DNA from: Cyclaneusma minus
Taxonomy: Eukaryota; Ascomycota; Leotiomycetes; Marthamycetales; Marthamycetaceae
Direction of reading: 5' to 3'
NCBI GenBank assembly: GCA_037179335.1
Contig: JAKZHN010000012.1
Coordinates: 682,001-746,000, forward strand
DNA: 64,000 bases
A model generated the notes under the pieces. The model had not been told where the DNA came from. It saw only the letters and a program-made list of their open reading frames with translations, and ran no database searches. Below are positions 47,367 to 59,271 of the stretch, piece after piece; position 1 is the first letter of the stretch; the number at the start of each line of letters is the position of its first letter. Position numbers and translations under genes: made by a program.

Positions 47367-48468
47367 CTACTCCTCAACGACACCAGCAAAAAAGACCGGC
47401 TTCGCCGCATTCTTGTTCACCCTCAAGCTCAACTGGTCGGGCCTGCAATAATGTCCCACAACATCCAAGTTCATCTGCGCATCTCTCTTCATATTCAAGT
47501 CAGCGTCAGCATACAAGATTCCCTCCTCACCCGCCGGGATCGTCTTCGCAATGGGCTCTCCGTATGGGTTGTAGATCTGACTGAACCCGCCACCCGGACA
47601 CTTCGCAAAGAAGAAGTCCTCGAGTCCACACCTCTTCTTCCCCTCTTCCGTCATGATCTGCGAAGCAAGAAGCACGAAGCAAGTGCCCTCGATGGCAAGA
47701 ATTTTCGACATCACGCCGCAGTTCTCCGCCGAGATGTGGCCGGGCCAGTCTGGAGCGCTTTCGGGCTTGTCCCAGATGGGTGGCCAGCCTGAGATGTGGA
47801 TTTCGACATCCTGCGAGTATTCGTAGTAGCGGAGGAGGGGCTGTGAGTGCTCCCAGCAGTTGAGGGCCCCAATGTTGCCGAAGGGAGACGGCACGACGAT
47901 CTTCAGGGATTCGCCTTGGCCGTCGCCGTAGTAGGCGCGCTCAACGTGTGTGGGTTTGATCTTGCGGCGATGGTGGACAATGACGCCTTTCTCATTGATG
48001 AATGACTGAAAAGTTTGCTGTTAGTGACCTGCAGCATGGCCAAGAACGATATGAAAAGGAGTCAGGACATACCTGGGCAATGTACAAAGTACCGCGGTAG
48101 CGCTCACTGTAGCCCAAGACGCAAAACATGCCTGCCTCCTTGACGGCAGCACAGATGGTCTCCATCTCAGGAGACTCCCTAGCCATCGAGTTCTGGAAAT
48201 ACTCCTTCATGAACACATCGTTGTCCAAAGGGCCCCTGGCCCAGATCCTCCTTGAACGAGTCAGCAAAACTGCATCAGACCTTCGGTGCATGGTACAGGA
48301 GGAATCTCACCATGGGTATCCGGGAATGAAGACTTCAGGGAAGCCAATAACGTTTGTACCCTCCTTGGCAGCAGTGTTGATGATGGCACAGACTTTCTCC
48401 ACTCCGCCAGCCAGGTCATTCCAGACAGGCTCAGCTTGCACAGCAGCAACCTTGATAGTCTTGGCCAT
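47367..48468 (-). CDS. Nitrilase (carbon-nitrogen hydrolase)
   Basis: Exons 48468-48311, 48250-48073 and 48005-47367, introns 60 and 67 bases, 324 residues. It hydrolyses a nitrile to the acid (or amide). The Glu-Lys-Cys triad is present: Glu45 in [11 protein letters not shown], Lys127 in [11 protein letters not shown], Cys162 in ALNCWEH. The NCWEH context is that of true nitrilases, the branch that also includes fungal cyanide hydratases. Substrate cannot be told from the sequence. An in-frame Met at 48561 would add 31 residues of Ser/Thr-rich sequence; I prefer 48468 because it directly precedes the conserved first strand (KVAAVQAEP). No obvious pathway partner nearby. Confidence 0.93.
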
Positions 48469-48561
48469 GTTCGGGTTTGGGTGAGAGACGACTGAGTAAG
48501 TAGAAGAGTCGGTGCTCGTGCTCATGACTGGCTCGAGATCAAGGTGGGAATCTTCGGACAT

Positions 48562-49926
48562 GAGGGGGGTAGCGGGGTAGCTTGTGGTAGGTACGCACGA
48601 ATATTCCTTCCAAGCGGATCAGTCGAGATACTTATACACCTCTCTGCCAAGATTGCCTCGTGTGAGCTCGACTGTCATTGGGAGATACTTGACATTCCTA
48701 GGGCCTCTCCAACTCGAGCGTGCCGGGATCTGGAGAACAGCTTACTTTGCCCCCTATCATATGAAGCCGGTCTACCAGTCGATAAGATTCAAAGTCTTGC
48801 TAACTAGGTGCTCCAAATCTTAGGTTGCGTTAGATATGCCAGAAACCCAATCTCTATCGAGCCCTCCAGCTCCGTACCCAGCAGCTTGGCAAATTCAAAT
48901 GCTGTGTAACCATGTACAAGAGTCCGTGGAGTTTGCGGGGTAGACAATTCTCGAACCACTCTCCGTTCTGACCGTTCAACTCCCCACAGGCAATTCATTG
49001 GGAGCGAAGTCTCCTGGCCCGTGAAGCAGGATAGCATCTCCTCGGGCGGTGCGTTTCCCTTGGTTCGAGGACGACAAGCAGATGACTGATTGCGCACTGC
49101 GGAGTTGCGAATCTGGAGGAATGAGGAGTAAGGCCAAGCATCTGGAGTTCATGAGTGGGAAGTCTTGGTAGGGAAACTTACTTTGGGATCTAGAGTTTGG
49201 TCTTATCAGAGAAGCAAACAGACCAGTCCCAGACCTCGTTGTTATCAAACATTGGACTTGAGTTTCGACCAAGAGCCGTTGGGAAGGTATCGAGTGAAGC
49301 TAAACAATAAACATGAAGTGAGGAAAGGAACAAACAGAGAGGAACAAACAGCTTGGAAAAGACGGCGGCGGGATAAAGCGGAATTGCGGATGAGGGACGA
49401 CCCACAAAACAACAAAACAAGCGACACTCGCTTTATGATACGGAATTGAAAATTCTCAATTATCAAGAATGACACTCGCTGATTTAGCTTTAGCTGCATT
49501 TAGTGTAGTTGGTAGAGCTCGTGGTTGGTAGTTGACTTGACATCGCATCGGTGTAAATGGCTCAACGAGAGTTGGAGTCACTCTACCGTGATCAAAGGCT
49601 TTTTGCCTTTTTGCCCCTTTGGTTTCCTCTTTTGCAGATTTTCTCAAGAACTTAGGGTGTATGGGTGTCTGTGATTCAGGAGAAGTGGAGGATTCGGGGG
49701 GTCGAATCACCATCAGCTGTCTCATTGTCGATGAGTATCAAAACTTTCGATGCCCCTTGTACCTACATGTACTATACTCCCATGCAAGAAGAGAATCATG
49801 CATTAACAGTATATGCTCAAGTGATGAGGTGAGAGAAAGAGGAAGCATAGAGCAATGAAACAGCTCTTTGGCTCCACTAGCGCCACAGCGCAGCCGATGG
49901 GCACGGAGGCTGAGATTATCCAGGGT
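48562..49926. other. Intergenic, no supported gene
   Basis: About 1.4 kb. Several short frames on both strands overlap each other. None shows a domain or plausible splicing. Confidence 0.4.
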
Positions 49927-49947
49927 AAAGCACGTGCCTAAGGCACG
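49927..49947. promoter_or_regulatory. Perfect 9-bp inverted repeat with two CACGTG boxes
   Basis: The left arm GCACGTGCC and right arm GGCACGTGC are separated by TAA. Each arm holds a CACGTG E-box, the core bound by bHLH factors such as Cbf1 or Pho4 types. It lies about 100 bases before the start codon at 50045. Confidence 0.6.
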
Positions 49948-50044
49948 TGCAGTAGGCGCAACAGCAAGTGCATCTCAATACTCCAATTTCCAAGCGGCGA
50001 CTGCTCAACTCCTCCATACTCACGCCAACCAACCTTCCGACATC

Positions 50045-50973
50045 ATGGCGCCACCGCACAAGATGCCGAAGAGGCCAGTTCTGTCCTCTGCGGATAGAAC
50101 TGGTTCGGGAGTCAATACCACAAGCCTTCCAAAGAAGCGCAACAAGCCTAACGGCAAACAACGAGAGATGTTGAGGTTGCGCAAGGCCCAAGTAGCAGCT
50201 CAACTTGACAGCGCCCAAGGAGCTGAAGATGAGTCGTCTGGTCTGTCGATGGCTGGTCTGGCCTTGCCTGACCCCAACGAGCCCAACGTCAGCATCGATC
50301 TCGAATCCGACTCCGACTCGAAATCCGACTATGAGTACGCAAGCGATGACACGGACTCCGATGCCGGCGAGGACGACAAGCGCGTTGGCAATCTGCCTCC
50401 CGACCTTTTCTCCAAGATGAACATGAAAGGCCCGGATGACCCTATCGAGCTCCCCAACTGGTCGAATGGTGCCTGGAAGGATGACGAGAACTTCAACTTC
50501 TACGTGTTCGTGTACAGGGTTCACTACCTCGCATTCGTGCATGAGGTGGACGTGAAGAATAAGCACACCGTCGTCGACCGCAAAGTCATGAGCGACTTGT
50601 GGGAGTCGTTCTGCTGGGACATCTTCGTGCGATGGAAGAAGCAGCACAAGCAGTTCAAGCAGGCGAAGAAATGGTATTCCAAGATCATCAAGCAGGCAAG
50701 TTCTCCCATCTATTGTGGTTGGAACATTACATGCTAACGACAACACAGTCCTGCCCCAAACGAGGACAGAAGAACTTCATCAAGGTGGTCCCATACTGGC
50801 GCAACAAGCGCGCTATGAACCCTAACTTGGACATTGCGCCTGGTGGATTCCTCCAAGATGCTATGAAGAAGGAGAACGACGGCTACTTGGAGTGGAAGAA
50901 GAAGAGGGATGCTAAGAGACGCCTTGCTCAACTCGCTGCTCAGAGTGCCCAGAACGCTCAGCCCTCTGCCTGA
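50045..50973 (+). CDS. Hypothetical acidic/basic protein with a GC-AG intron
   Basis: Exons 50045-50695 and 50749-50973 give 291 residues. The intron begins GCAAGT, has a TGCTAAC branch site and ends ACAG; reading through it gives an early stop, while splicing keeps the frame. The N-terminus is Lys/Arg-rich (about 1-55), then a Ser/Asp/Glu-rich acidic tract (about 80-120). An aromatic, Trp-rich segment follows (about 140-215: NWSNGAWKDDENFNFYVFVY and WESFCWDIFVRWKK), then a Lys/Arg/Ala-rich helix. Two charged ends around an aromatic core suggest a nuclear protein. Family not recognised. A frame upstream (from 49868) could extend the N-terminus, but the double E-box lies inside it, so I start at 50045. 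Confidence 0.65.
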
Positions 50974-51437
50974 GTGGTGTCATACGCGCAGACTTTGTAC
51001 CAGGTATGTTGAACATTGAGTATCTTGCTGTGCCTTGACTAATTATGGAAGCAGAATTCACAACCACCGGAGTTTGGAGTTTGAGATGATACCCCAAGCC
51101 ATCAGGCCTGTCTGCTGCTGGTGGAAAATTACAACTGGAAGTCAAATAGTCTCGTACTCGCATTTCTGAGTCACGCGGATCAGTCAACGAATGATACTTC
51201 GATTGTCCCTTTGAGATTCAATGCAAGTCTAAGCCCGCTTTTAGTACACCTGATTGACACCCTCAATGTGAAAGGTTCGAAACCCATCGCAAAACACCGA
51301 AAATGCCCAGAAAGTCCACCGCAGTTCTCGAAGTCTCATAGCGTTATACATCCAAGCTCACGCTCCCACCTCCACCGAATTTTGAAGCATCGCGGAACAG
51401 CTCCATCCCAACGCCACCATGTCCAGGAATCCCTTCG
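50974..51437. other. Intergenic between converging genes
   Basis: About 460 bases. No gene seen. Confidence 0.4.
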
Positions 51438-51758
51438 TTAGTTGAAACCAGAACCCCGCATCCTCAGTTGGTATTGTCGTTCCATTTCCTCTTGCATTTC
51501 CTGTTGCACCTCCATCAATTGCCTATTGTAATTTTGTATCTCCTCCGACCAATACCTCAGTTGTGACCGAAGATATGCTACGCTGTTGAGAAGTTCTTGT
51601 CTTCTTTCCGGAGATGTACCCACGTGGCGGAGCTCTCCTTCCTGAAGGTTCAGCTGGCCTTCACACATGTAAAACTGTCTGGTAACGCCGCGAATCTGGA
51701 ATCGAAGCCGGCTGATCTCTTCCTCTGGACTCGGGTGGTAGAACATGTTTTGGGCCAT
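51438..51758 (-). CDS. Small coiled-coil hypothetical protein
   Basis: Single frame, 106 residues. Almost the whole protein is Gln/Glu/Arg/Leu-rich with heptad-like spacing (EEEISRLRFQIRG; ELLNSVAYLRSQLRYWSEEI; LMEVQQEMQEEMERQ), so a long coiled coil is likely. It has no signal peptide and no membrane segment. It converges with the gene at 50045. Clear composition bias and a compact frame support it; no family recognised. Confidence 0.5.
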   Translation of the reverse strand: MAQNMFYHPSPEEEISRLRFQIRGVTRQFYMCEGQLNLQEGELRHVGTSPERRQELLNSVAYLRSQLRYWSEEIQNYNRQLMEVQQEMQEEMERQYQLRMRGSGFN

Positions 51759-53124
51759 GGTGGACGATGGTTGTTGGCGGATATGCTGTGAGCTTTGCTG
51801 GTAGAGACGCGGAGAATCTGTTGAGTTGTTGTTTCGTGTAGGGAGGTGATGTGCTTTGTCTTGGAGTATTGATGGATGTGATGGTTCTGTGCGTGTGGGG
51901 AAAGCTGTAAAAAATCGAGACGGAGTAAATTTCGAGACCTATATACCTGGAATCGACGGGAACAAGACAGCTCAACCTCTATTATTCAGTGTATTCCATT
52001 CACGGATGTTCAGCTGCTACCTTACTTATTCAGTTCTCCTATTAGTGATAGTTTCATCATATCTTACATGCGACATTTAGTCAACATGGACAACATCCAG
52101 TGACTGGTTTTGTCCCGTGTTCGGTGAGTGGACCAAGATTGAATATTGATCAGTTCGAGACCAGGATGGTGCTGATTTTTGAGATCCAACGCAGACCTCG
52201 GATCAAACAGAAGAATCTCGGAGATACCCCTGGGATATACAAGGCGGATTTTGCTTCTTTCAATGAGTGCTGAATGCCCGACTAATGAGTGCATGACATC
52301 CAGAAACGTAGCTTAGCAGCCGTGTCAGTTCATTCTGTCCATGGGTAGTTACCTTTACTATCGGCGGTATGTTTTCGAACCCGTTGTACACGTTTCGTAT
52401 TGCTTCAACGTATCTGATCTGACAGGTACCTATGTTCCTGTAAATACGGGGGTATGCTTTGCGTTGATGACAAAACAACAATCTCATGAGAGTGCCTGTT
52501 CCCATTCTATTTTCATTCGGTTTGTGTTGCTTTTTCGCTGGAATTGCTTGAATGTATTCCCCGTCGTCTCGTATCCCACTCATTCAGTCATATAGGTTGT
52601 TTAGCGATTTTTGTCATTTGAAATTGTTGTCTCAACATGAGTTACTTGACGTCGCCCAAGTGACCGGATTTCGGCTCGGACATCCTTTTCCGTCACCTCT
52701 CCCCGGTCTTCCGTTATCAAGATAGCAAACGCCTGGTCGCTGGCCAGCCACCTTCTTGCTATTGTTTTAAAGAAGAAGGCCTCGATAAGATCCCAGTTTG
52801 CTAATTACCCTTGTTCGGGCCCTTGCTCCCTCGATATCATCCTTGTTCACACTCGAAAAGCGATGCAGAAAAGCGATCTCCTTCGAAGCGGGGGAACAAC
52901 TTCGCTCGGATGATCGTGCCCTGTAGATCGTACAATGCATGGGTTCTGCACACATGTGCAAGCATGAAGATATCAGAAATGCCCTATCTTCGATACACAG
53001 GCTATCTGGACTGTTTCTCGCAGGGTGCGGTGAACTGCGAATATTCAAACGTATAAAGGAGAGGTAGGAGTCGTCAGATATGTCTTTCTGTCTTGTCGGT
53101 TCTGTGCTGGAGTAGACCACTGCG
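51759..53124. other. Intergenic, no supported gene
   Basis: About 1.4 kb. A TATA-like ACGTATAAAGGAGAG is at 53050-53064, about 70 bases before the amidase start, and is a good promoter candidate for it. Other frames are short. Confidence 0.45.
53053..53061 (+). promoter_or_regulatory. Probable TATA box of the amidase gene
   Basis: TATAAAGGA about 70 bases upstream of the ATG at 53125. Confidence 0.5.
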
Positions 53125-55204
53125 ATGGCGTCCTTCGTCCTCTTTTCCGTCTTGCTTCTCTGTCTCTCGTTCACTCCTGTCCTGGCACTACAGGAAGGCC
53201 GCACACTCGCTATTGATGGCATTCATTATTTTGTCCCGCCTGTTGCGGTTACGAAGTTGGTAACCAATTCTACAGGACTTGGTATTCGGTATGGAGTGAC
53301 TAGTGATCTGATGCCGATGACGGTTATGGAGAATGGGGATGAAGTTTTTACGGACAGCAAATTTCAAGAAATAGTCGGGAATTATTCTGTGAAGGATGAT
53401 GTTTGGGGGAAGGGCTTTTTAAGTGGTGAGTTCGAGTTCGGAGGCCTCTCTACGACTACCTACTTCACCTGGCACTGTAAAACCATGGCCCTCAAGCTGT
53501 TGCCTGCATGTTTTTTTTTGTCGAAGAGAGCGAGGCTCTCGATCCCAATTCCTTCATTCATCACCACACTATCCCACCGAACATCTCAACTAACTATTGT
53601 TAGCTATGTACTTGAAACACGGTGGAAGCGCAATCGAGAGCACCCTCAACGCAACACTGGATACATATGACACACAGTTGTTCATGAACTCAAAAACGAC
53701 ACTATCCAGTCATAACATTCCCGCTGGCCCATATGTTGTGAATCCAGCATCAGGAGAAGTCTACCAAGTCTATCGACTCTATTCCGACGTCCAAGGTGCA
53801 TTCACAGAAGGCACAATAGCCAACCCAGACGGTTCATATAGTGTTCTGAATTCAGCCGTTCCCGGTGCACAATCGGGTACTATTGGAGTACCATCTCGTC
53901 TCTACTACACACAAACTCCATCTCAACCCCTTGCCGGCGTTCGACTCGGAGTCAAGGATATCTTCCATATTCAGGGTACTCGAACGAGCTGCGGAAATCG
54001 CGCATACTACTCTCTCTATCCACCCTCCAACGTCACAGCACCCGCTGTACAAAAACTCGTCGATGCCGGTGCCGTTGTCGTTGGAAAGATGAAGACCTCC
54101 CAGTTTGCGAACGGCGAAGCGGCCACCGCTGACTGGGTTGACTATCACTCCCCCTTCAACGCTCGTGGCGACGGTTACCAAGACCCTTCTTCGTCGTCTG
54201 CGGGTCCAGGAGCTGGAATAGGGGCATACTCGTGGCTTGATCTTGGCTTGGGCAGCGACACAGGAGGTTCCATACGAAACCCCTCTCAAGTCAACGGTGC
54301 TTTCGGAAATCGACCTTCTCACGGCCTCGTCTCCTTGAACAACGTGATGCCAATGTCTCCCATCCTCGACACGGCAGGCTTCATCACACGCAACATAACG
54401 CTCTGGAAAGCCGCCTCCCAGGTGCTTTACGGAAACTCCACTTCCTACAACTGGGCCTCCTTCCCGTCCAAGATCTTGACATCAGGCTTCCCAACCAGCG
54501 CGGACTCCGAAGCCGACGCAATCGTCCTCTCTTTTCTCGCCAACCTGACGCAATTTCTAAACGCCTCCGTCTCGTCTTGGGACTCCGATGCTGCTTGGAA
54601 TGCAACAGCGCCGTCTGAAGCTGGAGGGGTAGACCTGACTGACTACTTGGGAGAAGCATATCCAGCCCTGATCTCACAAAACCAGTACGAGCAACTCGCC
54701 GTCCCCTTTCTCGTCGACTACGCAGCCGCAAACGCAGGCCGAAGGCCGTTTATCGACCCTTCGCCGCAAATCCGCTGGGCTTGGGGCCAAAACAACATCT
54801 CTTCCTCCGCCGCTGATGAAGCTGTGCACAACATGACGATTTTTCAGTCCTGGTTCAACTCGACAGTGCTGAGGCCGTCTAACTTGTCTTGTTCGGATAG
54901 CCTGTTGCTATATGTGGGAACTGACGGGACGCCGACATACAGGAATGTATACAAGGATGCGCCAGGTATTCCTGCGGGGTGGGACGTCAGTCGGATTAGC
55001 GGATTCGCGCAGACGCTGGATCATGTGTGGCAGATTGGCCAGGCTGGGTATCAGAGTAGTATTACTGGTGAGACAGAGTATCTGCCAGTTGCGGTCGATG
55101 TGCTGGCGGCGAGGGGGTGTGATGGAATGGTCATGCAACTGGTGCAGAAGTTGGAGAAGGCGGGAATTCTGGGAAGTGTGGCAGCGGGGAGGACAATGTT
55201 TTGA
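53125..55204 (+). CDS. Secreted amidase (amidase-signature family)
   Basis: Exons 53125-53425 and 53604-55204, with a 178-base intron (GTGAGT..TTAG, branch ACTAAC), give 633 residues. A signal peptide (about 1-21) and many N-x-S/T sites point to secretion. The amidase-signature Ser-cisSer-Lys triad fits Lys218 (RLGVKDIF), Ser299 (in the SSSS run) and Ser323 (SDTGGSIRNP). The family hydrolyses amide bonds; substrate unknown. The ~200-residue N-terminal extension before the core and the secretion signal set it apart from cytosolic acetamidases and from GatA. Start chosen from the signal peptide. Confidence 0.9.
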
Positions 55205-57085
55205 AAGGGGAGAAAGGTCTGGAACCGACGGGTGGTCACTAGACCCACAGTAAGCTTCTGAACCGAAGGCCCTCCTCTGTCATAGGAGACTGCTTTTGGC
55301 TCGGGGGATGGAAATGCTCGCGAGGAGAGCACATACATCCAGCAGTAGAAGACTTGTTTTATGAGTGGTGGATACACTTATTTGCAAGCCACACAACCAC
55401 AAGGAGACACATGGTCGACAGATGAGAGTAGAAATTCCTGTACGGCAGCACAGTTCTCAATCCTAGAAGATCCATCGACTTCTAAAGGTGCTCGACGATT
55501 CAGCACGAGAATCACAGTGAAAAATGTTATCAACAGATGGCAGTAGAAATTTCAACACGTAACACAGTTCTCACTCCCAGAAGACACGTTGACTTCCAGA
55601 AAAAAGAAGAAAAAAACGCTCAATGGCTTAGCATGAGACTGCTATGAAAATCATGGGGTTGCATTCTTTCTCGGCCAACTCCAGCGCCTCCCAGAATAAG
55701 CTGGAATGTTCAGATGCAAGGAGATTGTAGAACGCATCGATGAATACGATGTCGAGCAGCTATATTTATACCTAAAACTCGGCTCGTACCGAAACTGAGT
55801 AAATCAACAATTGCACATCAGTAGCAGCTCACGTGATCACGACCCCTATACCGGCAACCCTCTCTCTTCGCCGAGGCAGAGAGGCGACGGCTTCGGATAT
55901 AAAAAGGGGAAGAAGATCGAGCGTTGTGAAAGCCAGAAGACGTAAAAGTTGGTAGCAACACCATGGGCGTGTCTGTTTTGAAGACTCTGCGGAAAGATCA
56001 TAGAACCTTTACGGTGGGGGGTTCCTACGAAAAGCTCTTCACACTAGAATTCTTTTTGGCCAGACCCTCAAGATGTGGAATGACAGCAGATGTTTCTGCC
56101 AGCGGTAGGGACACGACGTGACGGTGGGTCGATTCATTGCGACTAAAGGCAAAGTCTAAGCGCAATGGGATAATACTATAAGGAAGCTGGAAGTTCCACA
56201 TTGAATATCCAAGTTTTGGATGCGAACTACCCGGAACTATGCAAAACGTAGGCTGTCTAACCAGCTCAGGACAGATGCTCTTGATCTCTGAGAAAGGCAT
56301 GCACACGTAGACCCTTGTCAGCTGAGCGTCTTTCACGTCGCAATAGTCAAGGCATTGTTGACAGCAGAGTTGGCTAACGGCAGCAAGACTTTTGGACAAC
56401 AGTGAGATCTTGCTCCAAGGACTTCGACTAAGAGAGGACGCGAGCTGAACGTTCGGCAAAACATTCTTTATCTCTTGTAGACTCTGCTTCTCACGATTTC
56501 AGGTAATAAAGAATTTCAGGAATAGCGCAGCTTTTTACATTACTGTAGAAAGTTCTGGGTGAATATTATGTGTAAACATGGCAATAAGCTGTATGAGACA
56601 GGTCAAAAACGTGCGATAGTAGAGACTAGAGACATCCATCGAAAGCAGATTGGGCGGCAGCTTGAGCCGGAAGCTGCAGACAAAGGTGGTGTTCTGTTCT
56701 TGAGGGGAGCTCGGTTCGAGAAGGGCGTAGGTGACGGGAGAGTGTTGTATGCGCAAGAGCTTGGCTGGTGCACTGGGTCTTCGGCATCTGAGCGATTTAT
56801 TTTTGCATTTATTTTTTTCTTTTTCGAGCCGACATCCAAGGTCATGTGATGTCGCGGGAGCTCTTTTTTATTTCCCTCTCTTCCCTCCAATTTTGTCTCG
56901 CATCCATCAGTCAGTCTCCATGATAGCTATCTTCTTACCTCAACTTCGACTCTCCATTTTGCGCAGAAAGGGGGAAGCTTAAACCTAAATCGCCGTCTTC
57001 ATAGAGCACCTAATCACATCATGAATAGAGTATCTTCGAATTCAGACTATCCAACCACTCTGTCATACTCCTACATACACCAGAT
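55205..57085 (+). repeat. Worn array-family units, block D, and flanks
   Basis: Two units can be aligned with the family. The first has TATAAAAAGG at 55898. The second has ACTATAAGG at 56175-56183, followed by AGTTCCACATTGAATATCC and CAAGTTTTGG, which match the TATA and start blocks of blocks A/B. GTCTAACCAGC follows at about 56252. Upstream blocks are seen at 56079-56088 (AATGACAGCAG) and as TAGAGACATCCATCGAAAGC at about 56629-56648. GCAG/AGTAGAAAT pairs at 55420-55560 form a further short direct repeat. No gene supported in this stretch. Confidence 0.5.
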
Positions 57086-59271
57086 CTAAAGCGTATATCT
57101 AAACCTCGGATGCAGATGTCCCAGCCGCCGCTCCATCTCTGCCTCCGAAAAATCTCCCTCGGCGGCGTTGATATGTATCCCAGCGAGCCTGTGATCTCGC
57201 TTCCCTGCTTCCCTCGCCTTGTTTTCCCAGACGATGTACCCCATGTCTATAAGAACAAGTACAATGCACAGCAAGAGGAAAGACAGGTTGATCGCATGTC
57301 CTGTGATGTATCTCGGTCTGCAAGTTTCAAGTCTGTCAGCTTCGATCCGCTCCTGTTGTGATGGAAATTCACAAAATATCCAGACGACTCTCTTCCTTTC
57401 GCCCCCTCTGACCTCTACCCCCGTCCAAAGCTCAAGCCCAAAGCCCTAACCCCCAGGGCCGTAAAAACGTCACAGGAAGAGAAGAGAAACTTACGCATCA
57501 CCAGGCAAATAAGCAAAAGTCCCCACAAACGCCGAAAAATTCGCCACCGTAACCATCATCCCCACCCCCGTCGCCCGCACATAATGCGGCGCCAGATTAT
57601 TCGCCAACCATCCAAACAACACCGGACTCGTTGCATAATCTCCTGCCCCTATCAAAAAAGTGCCTGCATACCAAATCGCCGGACGATCGCCTATGTCCCC
57701 AATTAGTATCTCAATTCATCAATCCATCAGTCCCCACATGAAAAACACTTGACTCGGCACTCCAAGACCGAAGAGAATGCCGAGGCTAAAGGCTTGAAGA
57801 AAGAACGTAAAGGAAAGAAACAAAACATACCAACAAGCAACATAACATAGCCCCCCGCGGCAACCGCCAATCCCCCCAACATAAACACCCCCCTCACCCC
57901 CGACCGATCACTCGCCCACGCCACCCCCAACACCGTCACAAAAGCCAGCAAATTCGGCGGTACCGTAAAAAGCTGTGCCTCCACCTCCTCATACCCCATC
58001 TCCCTAATAATACTCGGCAAGAAAAGACTAAAAGAATAAATCGGCGTGATCGTCAGGAAATTTGCCAAACTCAATAACACCGTATTGGGATTCAGCAAGG
58101 CCATTTTGATCGAACACAGGCTCAGCTTCTCGGTATTCGGTGAGCTGGTGCTTGCTGAATGGGTTTGTTGTTGTTGTTGTTGTTGTTGGGGCTGGGAGGT
58201 ACGCGTAGTATCGCTAGAGTTTCCCCGACCAACATCGGATGTCGACCGATGCAAATACAAGTGCGGACTCATCGGCTGTTCATAATCCCTCGCCACCCTC
58301 TCCCTCGCAACCCCTTTCTCCCCCTCTGTCAACCACCCCGCCCCCTCAATCCCATCCGGCAACTTCCACAGCGCCGCCGCCCCCAGAACCACCGTAACCG
58401 CCCCCTCTACAAAGAAAATCCACGGCCATCCCCTATACCCGCCCACATCAATGCGTCCCAGCCCCGTAGCAAGCAATCCACCTATCGCGCCACTCAGCGG
58501 CGAAGCGCAGAAAAACACCGCTATGCGCATCGCCATTTCTTTGCGCTTGTACCATACACTGAGATACAGCACGAAGCCGCCGATCAAACCGCCTTCGCAG
58601 AGACCGAGGAAAAACCGCGCTATGCAGAGACCGGTGAACGAGTGAACGAAACCGGTGCAGAGATCTACAATCCCCCACGCAACAACCAAGCCAGGTAGCC
58701 ATTTCCCCGGCCCCACGATGCCCATCAACCAATTTGACGGCAGCACAACCAACACATAAGGGATATAGAAAATCGTCAGCGCGATGTTGAATTGGTTTCC
58801 TTGCAACTTCAGCGACGCGGGTAGGCCGACGATCGAAGCATTCCCAATATTCGCGCGATCGAGAGCTGCCAAGAGCCAGAGGAGGAATAACCAAGGCAGC
58901 AGATGCGTGTCCAGTTTGTGGCAGATATGGCGTTCGATGACAGCGAGAGGGAGCGGACGTTTGTGCAGGTGCGGAGAGGAGGGACGCCGCGAGGAGGGGG
59001 CATGCGAGGAGGAGAATTCGGGCCAGAATTCGGTGTAGGAGGGGGCGAAGGATTTGGCTTGTTCGGGGGTGGAGAGGGGGAGGATTTCGTCGGTTGTGGA
59101 GAGGGTGCGTGGTGGGTTGTGGTAGTCGAGGGTGCTGTTGTGGGGGATAGCGGGGATGATGGACTGGCGGTCGGGGAGGTGGATTTGGGTTGTTGGTGTT
59201 GCGGAGCGGTATTGGGCGCGCCAGGGGACGGAGAGGGAGGACATTGTGATAATTGGATGACTCTCTTTCAA
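57086..59271 (-). CDS. MFS transporter, Dal5/Tna1-like (anion:cation symporter type)
   Basis: Exons 59271-57831, 57690-57495 and 57317-57086, introns 140 and 177 bases, 622 residues (612 if the Met at 59241 is used). The N-terminal ~120 residues are hydrophilic. About twelve membrane helices follow. The DRANIGNA motif after the first helix and the WYKRKEMAMRIAVF segment are typical of the allantoate/nicotinate/vitamin permease family. The central cytoplasmic loop carries a glutamine run from CAA repeats (58165-58190 region). Likely uptake of a small organic anion at the plasma membrane; substrate unknown. Intron 1 falls within a helix region, and the frame joins cleanly as MLLVG-DRPAIWYAG. 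Confidence 0.9.

Noticed and set aside
48804..49272. Overlapping minus-strand frames upstream of the nitrilase gene
   Set aside because: Short, mutually overlapping, with no domain, no signal and no convincing splice joins.
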